Assembly: GCF_001584185.1 (NCBI RefSeq)
Contig: NZ_CP013234.1
Span: forward strand, 806,001 to 870,000
Direction of reading: 5' to 3'
DNA length: 64,000 bases
DNA from: Collimonas pratensis
GTDB lineage: Bacteria; Pseudomonadota; Gammaproteobacteria; Burkholderiales; Burkholderiaceae_D
In this document: positions 10,473 through 19,453 of the stretch, one piece after another
Layout: each line of letters starts with the position of its first letter
Numbering within the stretch: the first letter of the stretch is position 1
The notes under the pieces: model-generated
What the model was told of the DNA's origin: nothing
Databases searched by the model: none
The model's input: the letters and a program-made list of their open reading frames with translations, nothing else
Position numbers and translations under genes: made by a program

Positions 10473-11690
10473 TTACTGTGTTTTTTTGGTGCGCGCAATC
10501 GATCCGCTGCTGGCGTCTTCCTTGTATGCATACGCCACCTTGCCATTACGGATCTCACCCATGACGATCATGTTGAGCGCAATCGCCTCATGGTCGGTCG
10601 GCGAAAACGGCTTGAAGTAGCGCGAGACGACGGTCGACGTGGTGTGCACCTGCAGGTTCTCCAGCGCATCCTTGACTTTGACGCCATCTACCGAGTTGGC
10701 CTGGAAGATCGCCAGCGTGATCAGGCGCAGGGCGTCATAGGTTTGCGCCGCAGCCACGGCCGACGGAATGTGGTTGGTCTTGTTCACGTTACGATAGGTC
10801 AGCGAGAACTGGTTGCTGACCGAGCTCAATTCGTTTTCGATGAAGGTCACCGAGCTGCGCACGCCTTCCGCGCCCTGGCCGGCCTTGTCGATGAAAGTTT
10901 GTTGCGACATGCCCCACGGACCGACGATCGGCAACCTGAGTTTCAGCTTTTCCGCGCTTCTGACCACCATCGCGCCTTCGGGAGCCAGGCAGTACATCAC
11001 GACGGCCTGCGCGCCGTTGTCCTTGGCGTGCTGCAACTGGGTGGTCATGTCCTGGTCGCCGACCTTGAAGCTTTCCACCAGCACCGGCTTGATATTGCGG
11101 CGTCCCAGTTCGGTCAGCATGCTTTGCTTGCCGAACTGGCCGTAGGGGCTGTCGTCATGCAGCAGGGCGATCTTGTCGATCTTGCGGCGGTCGATCACAT
11201 CGTTGAGGATCACGATCGGCTGCAGCGCGTCGCTGGCGGCGGTGCGGAATATATAGCTGACAGGATAGGCGGGCGCCATGAATGACTTGGTGATCGCAGC
11301 GCCAGTCGCGCCGGTGACGATCAGCGGGATCTTGGCTTCCTGGAAAATTTTCGCAGCGGGCAAGGCGACGCCGGTATTGCCAAAGCCGACCACGGCGACT
11401 ACGCCGTCTTTCTCGATCATCTCCTTGGCCATGGCGGCGCCGATGTCAGGCTTGGCATGATCATCGCGCTCGACCAGTTCGATCTTGCGGCCAAGTACGC
11501 CGCCGACCTGGTTGATGTCGGCCAGGAATACCCTGGCGCCGCCGATCATGCTTAGCCCCATGTCTTCCGAGGGGCCGGTGATGGGGCCGATGACGCCGAT
11601 TTTGATGGGGGGCAGTTCAGCCCATGCGGCGGCGCTGAATCCTAAAGTTGTGAGGCAAAAAATGACGCTGCTGATGCTACGGTGTGGCAT
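10473..11690 (-). CDS. ABC transporter substrate-binding protein, branched-chain amino acid (LivK) type
   Basis: 405 residues. A signal peptide ends near SAAAWA/ELPP. The mature part is a type I periplasmic binding protein (Peripla_BP_6): IKIGVIGPITGPSEDMGLSMIGGARVFL, DINQVGGVLGRKIELVERDD and AVVGFGNTGVALPAAKIFQEAKIPLIVTGAT. A ribosome site (CAGGAGA) precedes the ATG. No permease or ATPase gene is adjacent, so it is an orphan binding protein working with transporter parts elsewhere. In this family the ligand can be an amino acid, aromatic acid or amide, and is not predictable here. Confidence 0.92.
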   Translation of the reverse strand: MPHRSISSVIFCLTTLGFSAAAWAELPPIKIGVIGPITGPSEDMGLSMIGGARVFLADINQVGGVLGRKIELVERDDHAKPDIGAAMAKEMIEKDGVVAVVGFGNTGVALPAAKIFQEAKIPLIVTGATGAAITKSFMAPAYPVSYIFRTAASDALQPIVILNDVIDRRKIDKIALLHDDSPYGQFGKQSMLTELGRRNIKPVLVESFKVGDQDMTTQLQHAKDNGAQAVVMYCLAPEGAMVVRSAEKLKLRLPIVGPWGMSQQTFIDKAGQGAEGVRSSVTFIENELSSVSNQFSLTYRNVNKTNHIPSAVAAAQTYDALRLITLAIFQANSVDGVKVKDALENLQVHTTSTVVSRYFKPFSPTDHEAIALNMIVMGEIRNGKVAYAYKEDASSGSIARTKKTQ

Positions 11691-11989
11691 TGCGATCTCC
11701 TGGAATAGTCATTGTTTTAGTTTCCGCTGAGAAATATACATCAGGGTGGCGTGCAGCGCCGGATTTTGACGCCTCAAAATCAAAATATAACGTGGGAGGC
11801 GGTTGCTGCCGCCAGATAGGAATGCCGCCGGCAGGGGGCAAATTGGCGAATCAGGCGGCGGGGATCAGCCCGGCTGCGCGCTTGTCTCATTTTTGCACTG
11901 ATGAAACAGGGCCTGCCGCAAGCCTGCCCGCAGCTTGCGCGGGTCCGGCGTTCCCGCCTTCCGGCGGCGGTCGTTTTTGGTTGATTACG
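11691..11989. other. Intergenic region with GC-rich hairpins, no gene seen
   Basis: No credible reading frame. It holds the 5' leader of the leftward binding-protein gene and, further right, a CGCAAGC/GCTTGCG hairpin (11917-11939). A CCGCC-TTCC-GGCGG hairpin near 11956 is followed six bases later by TTTTT. Confidence 0.5.
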
Positions 11990-12108
11990 GCATGTTTTGT
12001 AAGGTAACATGCGGGCCTGTTTAAGCTTTGGCGCGGCGGCAGAGGCAGTTTCAATTTGCAGCCGGCGCCAGGTTTCACTAAGCCCTCCGCCATGAGGGCT
12101 TTTTATTT
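11990..12108 (+). ncRNA. Candidate structured small RNA or leader ending in a terminator
   Basis: Three hairpins follow one another on the plus strand: GCATGTT/AACATGC (11990-12012), a 9-bp stem with one bulge (TGGCGCGGC at 12029 with GCCGGCGCCA at 12061-12070), and a canonical terminator (12080-12101 plus T-tract). No protein gene on this strand precedes the terminator. A weak promoter, TTGATT at 11981 with TAACAT at 12005, could start an RNA near 12016, giving about 90 bases. It could also be an attenuated leader of the transporter that starts at 12304. I do not recognise a known RNA family. Confidence 0.4.
12080..12108 (+). terminator. Rho-independent terminator without an upstream coding gene
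   Basis: An 8-bp stem AAGCCCTC (12080-12087) / GAGGGCTT (12094-12101), with loop CGCCAT, is followed by TTTATTTT. The T-tract is present only on the plus strand, so it ends a rightward transcript that begins between the two genes. Confidence 0.8.
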
Positions 12109-12303
12109 TGACTCGCAAAATATTGTCATTTGCGTAAAATCGACCTTGCTGATTTCCTTTGGGCAATTTCGCAGGTGCATGTCGACACAAAACAACACAG
12201 CTGAACAGGCGCGGACGACGGGACGGCAAATCCTTTGCCTGGCTCGCAACGGCTTTAGAGTATTTTTTGTATGGTTAACGGCAAGATACGGCAGGATACG
12301 CAA

Positions 12304-13572
12304 ATGAAGAAAATGAAGGCAACGACTTGGATTCTGATCGGCATGGTGTTGGGCATCGTGGCCGGATACATCTGCCACAACCTGGCGCCGGACGAAGCGG
12401 CTGCGAAGGAAATCGCCGCGTATTTCTCCATCATCACTGATGTGTTCCTGCGGTTGATCAAGATGATCATCGCGCCTCTGGTGTTCGGCACACTGGTATC
12501 CGGCATTGCCGGCATGAAGGATAGCAGTTCGGTCGGCCGTATCGGCGTCCGCGCCTTGGGCTGGTTCATTATCGCTTCCCTGTTGTCGCTGGCGCTGGGC
12601 ATGCTGTTTGTCAACGTGCTCCAGGTCGGTCATGCGCTCAACTTGCCGCTGCCGGCGCTGGGCGCCGACACCAAGCTCAATACCAGCGGCTTTAACCTGA
12701 AGGATTTCATCTCCCACGTGTTCCCGAGCAGTTTCGTCGACGCCATGGCGAAGAACGAAATCCTGCAGATCCTGGTGTTCTCGCTGTTCTTCGGCTTTGG
12801 CCTGGCGTCGATCAAGGGCGAGTCGGCAAAAGTGGTGACCGCGGCGGTAGACGGCCTGGTGCATGTCATGCTGAAGGTGACCGATTATGTGATGCGCTTT
12901 GCGCCGCTGGGCGTGTTTGCCTCGATCGCCGCCGTGATCACGGTGCAGGGTTTCGGCGTGCTGGCGACCTACGCCAAGTTCCTCGGCGGCTTCTATGCCG
13001 GCCTGGCCACGCTATGGGCCTTGCTGATTGCGATCGGCTTCATCTTCCTGCGCGACGGCATCTTCATTCTGCTGCGCTTGCTGAAAGAACCGATCATGCT
13101 GGCCTTTTCCACCGCCAGCAGCGAAGCCGCCTATCCGAAGACCATGGAACAGCTGGAAAAATTCGGCGTCAATAACAAGATCACAGGCTTTGTACTGCCG
13201 CTCGGTTATTCCTTCAACCTGGACGGCTCCATGATGTACCAGGCGTTTGCCGCCTTGTTCGTAGCCCAGGCTTACAACATCGAAATGTCGTTTGCCCAGC
13301 AGCTGACCATGCTGCTGGTGCTGATGGTCAGCAGCAAGGGCATGGCCGGCGTACCGCGCGGTTCGCTGGTGGTGGTGGCGGCCATCCTGCCGATGTTCCA
13401 TCTGCCGGAAGCTGGCATCCTGCTGATCATCGGCATCGACCAGTTCCTCGACATGGGCCGCACCGCCACCAATGTCATCGGCAACGGCATTGCCACTTCG
13501 GTGATCGCCAAGTGGGAAGGCGAACTGGACGAAGACGCCGGGCGCAAGGCCCTGGCCAGCAGCAATGCTTGA
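12304..13572 (+). CDS. Dicarboxylate/amino acid:cation symporter (DAACS family)
   Basis: 422 residues from ATG 12304, preceded by CAGGAT; an ATG 11 codons upstream is less likely. The protein has the eight-helix plus two-hairpin layout of GltP/DctA proteins. The family motifs are present: hairpin 1 serine-rich AFSTASSEAAYPKTMEQLEKFG, TM7 GYSFNLDGSMMY, hairpin 2 SKGMAGVPRGSLVV, and TM8 DQFLDMGRTATNVIGN. It imports dicarboxylates or acidic amino acids with Na+ or H+. It is monocistronic, with a terminator 32 bp after the stop. The upstream structured RNA may affect its expression. Confidence 0.94.
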   Translation: MKKMKATTWILIGMVLGIVAGYICHNLAPDEAAAKEIAAYFSIITDVFLRLIKMIIAPLVFGTLVSGIAGMKDSSSVGRIGVRALGWFIIASLLSLALGMLFVNVLQVGHALNLPLPALGADTKLNTSGFNLKDFISHVFPSSFVDAMAKNEILQILVFSLFFGFGLASIKGESAKVVTAAVDGLVHVMLKVTDYVMRFAPLGVFASIAAVITVQGFGVLATYAKFLGGFYAGLATLWALLIAIGFIFLRDGIFILLRLLKEPIMLAFSTASSEAAYPKTMEQLEKFGVNNKITGFVLPLGYSFNLDGSMMYQAFAALFVAQAYNIEMSFAQQLTMLLVLMVSSKGMAGVPRGSLVVVAAILPMFHLPEAGILLIIGIDQFLDMGRTATNVIGNGIATSVIAKWEGELDEDAGRKALASSNA

Positions 13573-13603
13573 GCAGCAAGAACTCAACCGTAGGATTTCA
13601 GAT

Positions 13604-13628
13604 ACAGCGCCCCCGGGGCGCTGTTTTT
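13604..13628 (+). terminator. Terminator after the symporter
   Basis: A GC-rich stem, ACAGCGCCCC (from 13604) with GGGGCGCTGT (13615-13624), is followed by TTTTT. Confidence 0.88.
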
Positions 13629-13692
13629 CATTGGGGAGTATGCTAATTTACAGGCTTGCGGTTTCCTGCAATTAACCTGAAAGCATCCTCTG

Positions 13693-14124
13693 ATGACAGA
13701 ACTGCGTATCACCACCGAACCAGCCGAACTGGATGTTCCATTGATTCATCGCTTCCTGTCCGAGGAGTCGGCATGGGCCCGCGGCATTCCTCTGGCGACG
13801 GTGCAAGAATCGATCCGCCATTCGCTGAATTTCGGCTTGTTTGCCGGCGCCGGGCAAGTGGCTTATGCCCGCGTCGTCACCGATTACGCGACGTTTGCTT
13901 ACCTGGTGGATGTGTTCGTGCTGGCCGAACATCGCGGCAAGGGTTACAGTGCTGAGCTGATGGCCGCGGTGATGGCGCATCCGGGGCTGCAGGGACTGAG
14001 GCGCTTCCTGCTGGCGACCAGCACCGCGCATGGCCTGTATGCCAAATTCGGTTTCGCCGCGCCGGCCAAGCCGCAAGCGCTGATGGAACGCTTTACGCCG
14101 GATGCCTACGTCAACCGGGGCTGA
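13693..14124 (+). CDS. GNAT-family N-acetyltransferase
   Basis: 143 residues. The acetyl-CoA-binding motif A is seen as LVDVFVLAEHRGKGYSAELM (R/Q-x-x-G-x-G/A), near residues 70-90. The C-terminal FLLATSTAHGLYAKFGFAAP is the usual motif B region. The substrate is unknown. It lies 69 bp upstream of a PaiB-type gene in the same direction; in Bacillus a GNAT (PaiA) and PaiB also pair, but this GNAT is shorter and the resemblance may only be positional. Confidence 0.9.
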   Translation: MTELRITTEPAELDVPLIHRFLSEESAWARGIPLATVQESIRHSLNFGLFAGAGQVAYARVVTDYATFAYLVDVFVLAEHRGKGYSAELMAAVMAHPGLQGLRRFLLATSTAHGLYAKFGFAAPAKPQALMERFTPDAYVNRG

Positions 14125-14193
14125 TGCCAGCCCGCGCGCCAGCTTGAGTTTTTACGTCATTACCAGCGGTCCGATACTTCACACGAGCACACC

Positions 14194-14835
14194 ATGTATA
14201 TCCCTAAACATTTTGACGAACCGAGAATCGAAATCCTGCACGAACTGATACGTGCGCGTCCGTTGTCGACGTTGGTGACGTTGTCTTCGGAAGGGCTCAA
14301 CGCCAACCACGTCCCGATGCTGCTGTCGGCCGAGGACGGTCCTTTCGGCACCTTGCACGGACACGTGGCGCGCGCCAATCCGGTCTGGCAGGATTTCCGC
14401 AAAGAGGTGGAAGTGCTGGCGATATTCCACGGCCCGGAAGCCTACATCACACCGTCCTGGTATGCGACCAAGGCCGAGACCGGCAAGGTGGTGCCGACCT
14501 GGAACTATGCTGTCGCCCACGCCTACGGCACGTTGCGCATCATCGACGACGCCAGCTGGCTGCCGGCGCACCTGGCGGCGCTTACCGCGCATAACGAAGC
14601 CGCTTTCGAGGCGCCCTGGCTGCTGTCCGACGCGCCGCAGGAGTATACGGAAAAGCTGATGGGCGCCATCGTCGGCATCGAGATCGTGATTACCCGTTTG
14701 TCGGGCAAATGGAAGGTCAGCCAGAACCAGCCGGCGCAGAACCAGGCCACGGTGATTGCCGGTTTGCGCAGGCAAGGCGACGACGAGTCGCTGGCGATGG
14801 CGGCATTGGTCGAGGCGGGCAGGGCCAAGCGTTAA
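14194..14835 (+). CDS. PaiB-family FMN-binding protein
   Basis: 213 residues, normal length. The N-terminus MYIPKHFDEPR and the blocks NANHVPMLL, GHVARANPVW, YITPSWY and VPTWNYAVAHAYG match the PaiB family, a split-barrel flavin-binding fold first described as a negative regulator of sporulation and protease genes. In proteobacteria its role is unsettled and may be redox or heme related. No DNA-binding domain is apparent. Probably co-transcribed with the GNAT gene. Confidence 0.9.
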   Translation: MYIPKHFDEPRIEILHELIRARPLSTLVTLSSEGLNANHVPMLLSAEDGPFGTLHGHVARANPVWQDFRKEVEVLAIFHGPEAYITPSWYATKAETGKVVPTWNYAVAHAYGTLRIIDDASWLPAHLAALTAHNEAAFEAPWLLSDAPQEYTEKLMGAIVGIEIVITRLSGKWKVSQNQPAQNQATVIAGLRRQGDDESLAMAALVEAGRAKR

Positions 14836-14921
14836 AACTCGGATCGGTGGCGGCGATGCGGTAATATCGTCGCCATTCCGTAAAATCCGCTTGCACGGCA
14901 TTGCGCCGGTATTGAAAATCC

Positions 14922-16292
14922 ATGTCACGTAAACCACTAGCGCGCGCAGTAGCCGAGCATTTCACTCCCAGTTCAGGCCATCGGTTTTGGCTCGGCCTGA
15001 CGCTGCTGGCCGTGGCAGCGGCGCCGCTCGCCGCGCAGGCCGACGATGTCGAGGAAGAAAGTTGGGGCGTGCACGGCCAGGCTACCTACATCTGGCAAAA
15101 GAAGCCCTCCTTCGACGCCGCCTATTCCGGCACAAACAGCTTGAGCAGCGCCGCCGAAAAGGGCTATTCCTTCTCCGGCACCTTGTTCCTCGGCCTGCGG
15201 CCCTGGACCGGCGGTGAGCTCTACTTCAATCCGGAAGTGGTGCAAGCGGTGCCGATGTCCGGCCTGACCGGGCTGGGCGGGATGATGGATTCCGAATAGC
15301 AGAAGGGCAGCAGCCCCAACCCCACTTTCTACCGTGCGCGCTTGTTCCTGCGGCAAACCTGGGGCTTTGGCGGCGGCAAACAGGCGCTCGAATCGGCGCC
15401 CAACCAGCTGGCCGGCATGGTCGACAAGCGGCGTCTGGTGGTTACGCTGGGTAACCTGAGCATTATCGATATTTTCGACAGCAATGCTTACGCCCACGAC
15501 GGCCGCACGCAATTCCTGAACTGGGCCTTGTCCACCTATGGCCCTTACGATTACGCCGGCGATACCCGCGGCTACACCTGGGGCGGGGCGGCGGAATATT
15601 ATTACGACGACTGGGTGCTGCGGGCCGGCAGGTTCATGGTGCCGCTGGAGTCGAACGGCCAGCGCCTGGATACCCGCATTACCAAATATCATAGCGACCA
15701 GGTCGAGCTTGAACACGATCACGTGATCGGCGGCCAGTCCGGCAAGGTACGCCTGCTGGCTTTCCGCAGCAAGGAGATCATGGGCAGCTTTTCCGATGCG
15801 CTGGCGTATGCCGCGCTCAACGGCGGCACGCCGGATGTGGCGCTGGTGCGCAAGGAGCGCATCAAGTACGGCTACGGCATCAATCTCGAACAGAGCCTGG
15901 GCAACGATATCGGCGTCTTTGCCCGTCTCAGCCGCAACGACGGCAAGACTGAAACCTATTCATTCTCTGAAATCGAACGTTCCATGACCGCCGGCGTTTC
16001 CGTGAAGGGCAGCAGCTGGCATCGCGACAACGACACCGTCGGTTTCGCCGTGATACAGAACGGCTTGAGCAAGGCGCACCAGGAATATCTGGCGGCCGGC
16101 GGACTGGGGGTGTTTATCGGCGACGGCCAGTTGAACTACCGGCCGGAGCGCATCATGGAAGCCTATTACAGCTACAGCCTGTCGAAAGCGGTTTCGCTGA
16201 CGGCGGATGTGCAGCGTTTCTACAATCCCGCCTATAACGCTGACCGCGGACCGGTGACGGTAGGATCGCTGCGGCTGCACGCGGAATTCTAG
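14922..16292 (+). pseudogene. Carbohydrate porin (OprB-type), interrupted by an in-frame amber codon
   Basis: The same frame is open before and after a single TAG at 15297-15299. Read through, it gives 456 residues: a signal peptide (LTLLAVAAAPLAAQA), a short N-terminal part, and a long beta-barrel ending in the outer-membrane signature LHAEF. Blocks such as PTFYRARLFLRQTWGFGGG, LVVTLGNLSIIDIFDSNAYAHD and RGYTWGGAAEYYYDDWVLRAGR are typical of carbohydrate-selective porins. The context around the stop (SE*QKGSSPNPTFYRAR) suggests a CAG-to-TAG change in a Gln codon. Without suppression only a 125-residue fragment is made. It converges on the GH92 genes and probably served sugar uptake. Confidence 0.85.
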
Positions 16293-16314
16293 GCGCGCAG
16301 CCGCAATCGGTTTA

Positions 16315-16350
16315 CGCTTACGGCCGCCTGGGCTGTCCGGGCCGTAAGCG
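16315..16350. terminator. Terminator-like hairpin between convergent porin and GH92 genes
   Basis: An 11-bp stem, CGCTTACGGCC (16315-16325) with GGCCGTAAGCG (16340-16350), fills the 67-bp gap between the two stop codons. T-tracts are poor, so it may act in either direction with limited efficiency. Confidence 0.55.
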
Positions 16351-16359
16351 CCTTTCAAG

Positions 16360-19311
16360 CTACTTCAGCGCCATCGAAAACACATGCATCACTGCGCCGT
16401 TGTCGGTCTGGTAGGGCAAAGTGATGCTCTTGACCGTGCGCTTCTGGTCGAGCTGCGCATCCCAGTAGTAGACGTAAGCCTTGGTGCTGTCGCTATTGCC
16501 GTTCTGGTCGACCCGGTGGGCGCTGGTCAGGGCGATCTGGTTATAGCTGCCGACCTTGGCCGAGCCGCCGCCCAGGGTCCAGTCGTCGAAGCGCAGGTCG
16601 AAGCTGACCTGGGTGTTGTCGGTATAGGTCACGTTCAGTTTGCCGGTAGGCGCGCTCGAGGCATTGGTCGAGCTGCCCAGGATGGCGAGGGTGCCGGCTG
16701 CCTGTGGCTTGGCCAGGGTAATGGTCTGGCCCTGGCTGACCATATTGTCCAGTCCGAGCTTGCCGTCCGGCCAGCTGAACTGGATGCCGTTGAAGCTGAC
16801 GCTGCCGCCCGGGCTCGCTCCGGCTGCCGCCAGTGCTTGCGAAGAATAGCTCCAGCCGCCCATGTCGTAGGTATAGCCTTCCAGTCCGCGCGTGGTTTTC
16901 TGGCCATCGCTGCCGATGCCACGGTTGTTCAGGGCGTCGCTCAGACTGGTGAAACCGTCGAGGCCGAAGGAAGGCATCTTGGCCGCCGAATCCTGGCCCC
17001 ATTGCGACTCGCTTGCCGCCAGCGAGAAATGCAGCGTGGAATTATCCTTCAGATCCGTCAACCATAGCCACGGCATGTCGAGCGCCTTGCCGTTCAGTTT
17101 CAGGCTCTGCACATAGGGCGAGTTGGTGGCGGCGCCGTTGGCCTTGATCATCAGCTTCTTTTTGCCGTCGGCCCGGTGGATCGTCACCTTGTCGAACATC
17201 GGGCTGCCGATGGTCAGGCCGCCGACGGCCTGGATTTCCGGATACAGGCCGATGGCCGCCCACACGTACCAGGACGAGACCGCACCGAGGTCGTCATTGC
17301 CAGGCAGGCCGCCCGGACCATCCGAGAACACGGTGTTGACCACGTCGCGCACCACCTTTTGCGTACGCCACGGCGCGCCGCTCCAGTTGTACAGCCATGG
17401 CGTGGCGAAACTGGGCTCGTTGCCCATGTAGAAATTGGGCAGGTTCATGCCGGCGTTAAGGTTCTGGAAGAAGGTGTCGAGGCGTGCGATGGCGGCCGCA
17501 TTGCCGCCCACCAGCCCGAACAGGCCGCGCGCGTCGTAGGCTGACATCCAGGTGTATTGCTCGGCGTTGCCTTCCACCATGTCGGCGTTCGGTTGCGGAT
17601 TGAGCAGCCAGCTGCCGTTGCGATAGCGCGGCAGAAGCTGCTTCCGGGCCGGATTGAACTGGTTTTTCCAGTTGGCCGAACGGCTCAGGAACAACTGGTA
17701 GTTGGTGTTGTCGCCCAGGGCTTTGGCCAGCTGCGCAGTGGCGAAGTCTGCCGTGCTGAATTCAAATGTCAGCGAACCGGCCCACCAGCCGTTGTCCATG
17801 GCGGCATAACCGTGCACCAGGTAGTCGTTCATGCGGTCGACACTGTCGCGCACGTGGTCGCCGGTGCATTGCACATCGGCCTTGTTGCCGACCAGGGTCA
17901 TGTAGTCGAGCGCTTTCCTGGCGTCGAAATTGGTGGCGCCGAAGGCATAGCCGCCCATGATGGTGGGCACGCCAGAATCGCCCGGCATGATGCCGGCGTC
18001 GACATTGATCGGCGCCCAGCGCGGGATGGCGCCGCACTGGTCGGCGTCGTTCACCAGCGATTGCATCATGTCGCTGGTTTCCTTGGGAAACAGCATGCCG
18101 TTCAGCGGAATCAGGCTGCGATAGACATCCCAGTTGGAGTAGTTGACGTACTGGGTGCGGCCATCCTGCACCTTGTGGGTTTTCTGGTCGAAACCGAGGT
18201 AGTCGCCGTTGACGTCGCTATTGGTGTTGGGCGACAGCAGCGAGTGATACAGCGCGGTATAGAACTTGCGCTTCTCGGTATCGCTGCCGCCGCTCACCTG
18301 GATCGTGTTGAGGCGCTTGTTCCAGGCGTCGTCGGCGGTGTCGCGCACGGCGTTGAAATCCCAGCCTGGGTTTTCCTGCTCCAGGTTCTTCCTGGCATTG
18401 TCGCTGCTGACATAGGACAGGCCGATTTTCATCAGCACCGCCGGTTTGCTGCTGGCGTCGAAGCTGACGTTGGCTTTGCCGTTGTTGATGGTGGCGCTGA
18501 TGTTGCGGTCGAATTTGGCGTAGAAGTACAGCGTGTAAGTGCGCGCGCCGCAAAAATTGCCGCCGACGGTGGAGCCGGACAAGCCGTCCTTGCCTTCGGT
18601 CTTGATGACGCCAGTGGTTGAGGCGATGGTGTTGGTGCGGGTGGCGTTGAACACCAGGTATGGCGTCTTGTTGGCGCTAGCGATGGCGGATTTGGCAGGG
18701 AACGTGAAGCGGCCGAAACCGCTTCTGGTGGTTGCCGTCAGTTCAGTGTTGATGCCGTCGTTCAAGGTCACCTGGTAATAGCCCGGCCGCGCCGTTTCAT
18801 TCTTGTGGTCGAAATTCTCTTTGGCGTTGACGCCGACCGCACCAGGGTCGAAGGTCGGCATGATCGGCAACTCGCCCTGGTTGCCGTCGCAGCCGGAGCC
18901 GCTCATCTGCGTCAGCGGGAAGCCGGTGATGGTCTTTTCCTTGTAGATGTAGCCGACGGGGTGATCCTGGCCGCCGTTGCTGGGCGTCATCGGCGTCCAT
19001 TGCACCATGCCGAATGGCGTCGTGGCGCCGGGGAAGGTGCCGCCTCTGGCGCCTGCGGGGACGGGGTCGGTGGCTGGCGCTGCTGAATCGGCGGTGCCGA
19101 TGAACGGGTTGACGTACTGCGTCAATCCGGCATGAGCGGCAGCGCTGCTGCTGGCCGCTGCGGCATCTTTCGCCAGGCTGTTGGCGGCGGCCGAAGCGCC
19201 GACGCTGCCTGCCGATGCCTGGTCCGAACCGCCGCCGCAGCCGGACAGCGCTGCGACGGCGATGCCGATCGCCAGGTTCTTCCTGAAATGTTTGTGCGAG
19301 TGCAGATTCAT
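16360..19311 (-). CDS. GH92-family alpha-mannosidase-like lipoprotein with C-terminal beta-sandwich domain
   Basis: 983 residues from ATG 19311, which has a strong ribosome site (GGAGGA). The lipobox ALSGC follows the signal, so the enzyme should be lipid-anchored. The GH92 core runs from about residue 70 (QYVNPFIGTADSAAP) to about 760. Key blocks include WDVYRSLIPLNGMLFP, DMVEGNAEQYTW (general-acid Glu region), GNEPSFATPWLYNW and GLPGNDDLGAVSSWYVWA (catalytic-base Asp region), so the active site looks intact. The last 200 residues (from about GLDGFTSLSDALNN) form an extra beta-rich module with FNGIQFSWPDG and repeated Thr/Ser strands, probably carbohydrate-binding. GH92 enzymes are calcium-dependent exo-mannosidases acting on yeast or fungal mannans and N-glycans. 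Paralogous to the next gene upstream. Confidence 0.92.
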   Translation of the reverse strand: MNLHSHKHFRKNLAIGIAVAALSGCGGGSDQASAGSVGASAAANSLAKDAAAASSSAAAHAGLTQYVNPFIGTADSAAPATDPVPAGARGGTFPGATTPFGMVQWTPMTPSNGGQDHPVGYIYKEKTITGFPLTQMSGSGCDGNQGELPIMPTFDPGAVGVNAKENFDHKNETARPGYYQVTLNDGINTELTATTRSGFGRFTFPAKSAIASANKTPYLVFNATRTNTIASTTGVIKTEGKDGLSGSTVGGNFCGARTYTLYFYAKFDRNISATINNGKANVSFDASSKPAVLMKIGLSYVSSDNARKNLEQENPGWDFNAVRDTADDAWNKRLNTIQVSGGSDTEKRKFYTALYHSLLSPNTNSDVNGDYLGFDQKTHKVQDGRTQYVNYSNWDVYRSLIPLNGMLFPKETSDMMQSLVNDADQCGAIPRWAPINVDAGIMPGDSGVPTIMGGYAFGATNFDARKALDYMTLVGNKADVQCTGDHVRDSVDRMNDYLVHGYAAMDNGWWAGSLTFEFSTADFATAQLAKALGDNTNYQLFLSRSANWKNQFNPARKQLLPRYRNGSWLLNPQPNADMVEGNAEQYTWMSAYDARGLFGLVGGNAAAIARLDTFFQNLNAGMNLPNFYMGNEPSFATPWLYNWSGAPWRTQKVVRDVVNTVFSDGPGGLPGNDDLGAVSSWYVWAAIGLYPEIQAVGGLTIGSPMFDKVTIHRADGKKKLMIKANGAATNSPYVQSLKLNGKALDMPWLWLTDLKDNSTLHFSLAASESQWGQDSAAKMPSFGLDGFTSLSDALNNRGIGSDGQKTTRGLEGYTYDMGGWSYSSQALAAAGASPGGSVSFNGIQFSWPDGKLGLDNMVSQGQTITLAKPQAAGTLAILGSSTNASSAPTGKLNVTYTDNTQVSFDLRFDDWTLGGGSAKVGSYNQIALTSAHRVDQNGNSDSTKAYVYYWDAQLDQKRTVKSITLPYQTDNGAVMHVFSMALK

Positions 19312-19413
19312 TGTTCCTCCAATAGCTTTATTTTGAAAGTCCAAATTTCTGGATACGGCTGGCGTGCTTGCATCACGGCGAACGCAGCCCGCGCCAGCGG
19401 CAGGCGAACGCCG

Positions 19414-19439
19414 GCGGACCGGCCGCGTGGCCGGTCCGC
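19414..19439. repeat. Strong hairpin between the two GH92 genes
   Basis: A perfect 11-bp stem, GCGGACCGGCC (19414-19424) with GGCCGGTCCGC (19429-19439), has a four-base loop. It lies 14 bp after the stop of the upstream GH92 gene, without a T-tract. It could protect the upstream mRNA end or lower expression of the downstream gene. Confidence 0.6.
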
Positions 19440-19453
19440 ATCTTTGAGTGCGG

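Noticed and set aside
11766..11791. TTGACG with TATAAC as a promoter
   Set aside because: The spacer is only 14 bp, too short for a sigma-70 promoter.
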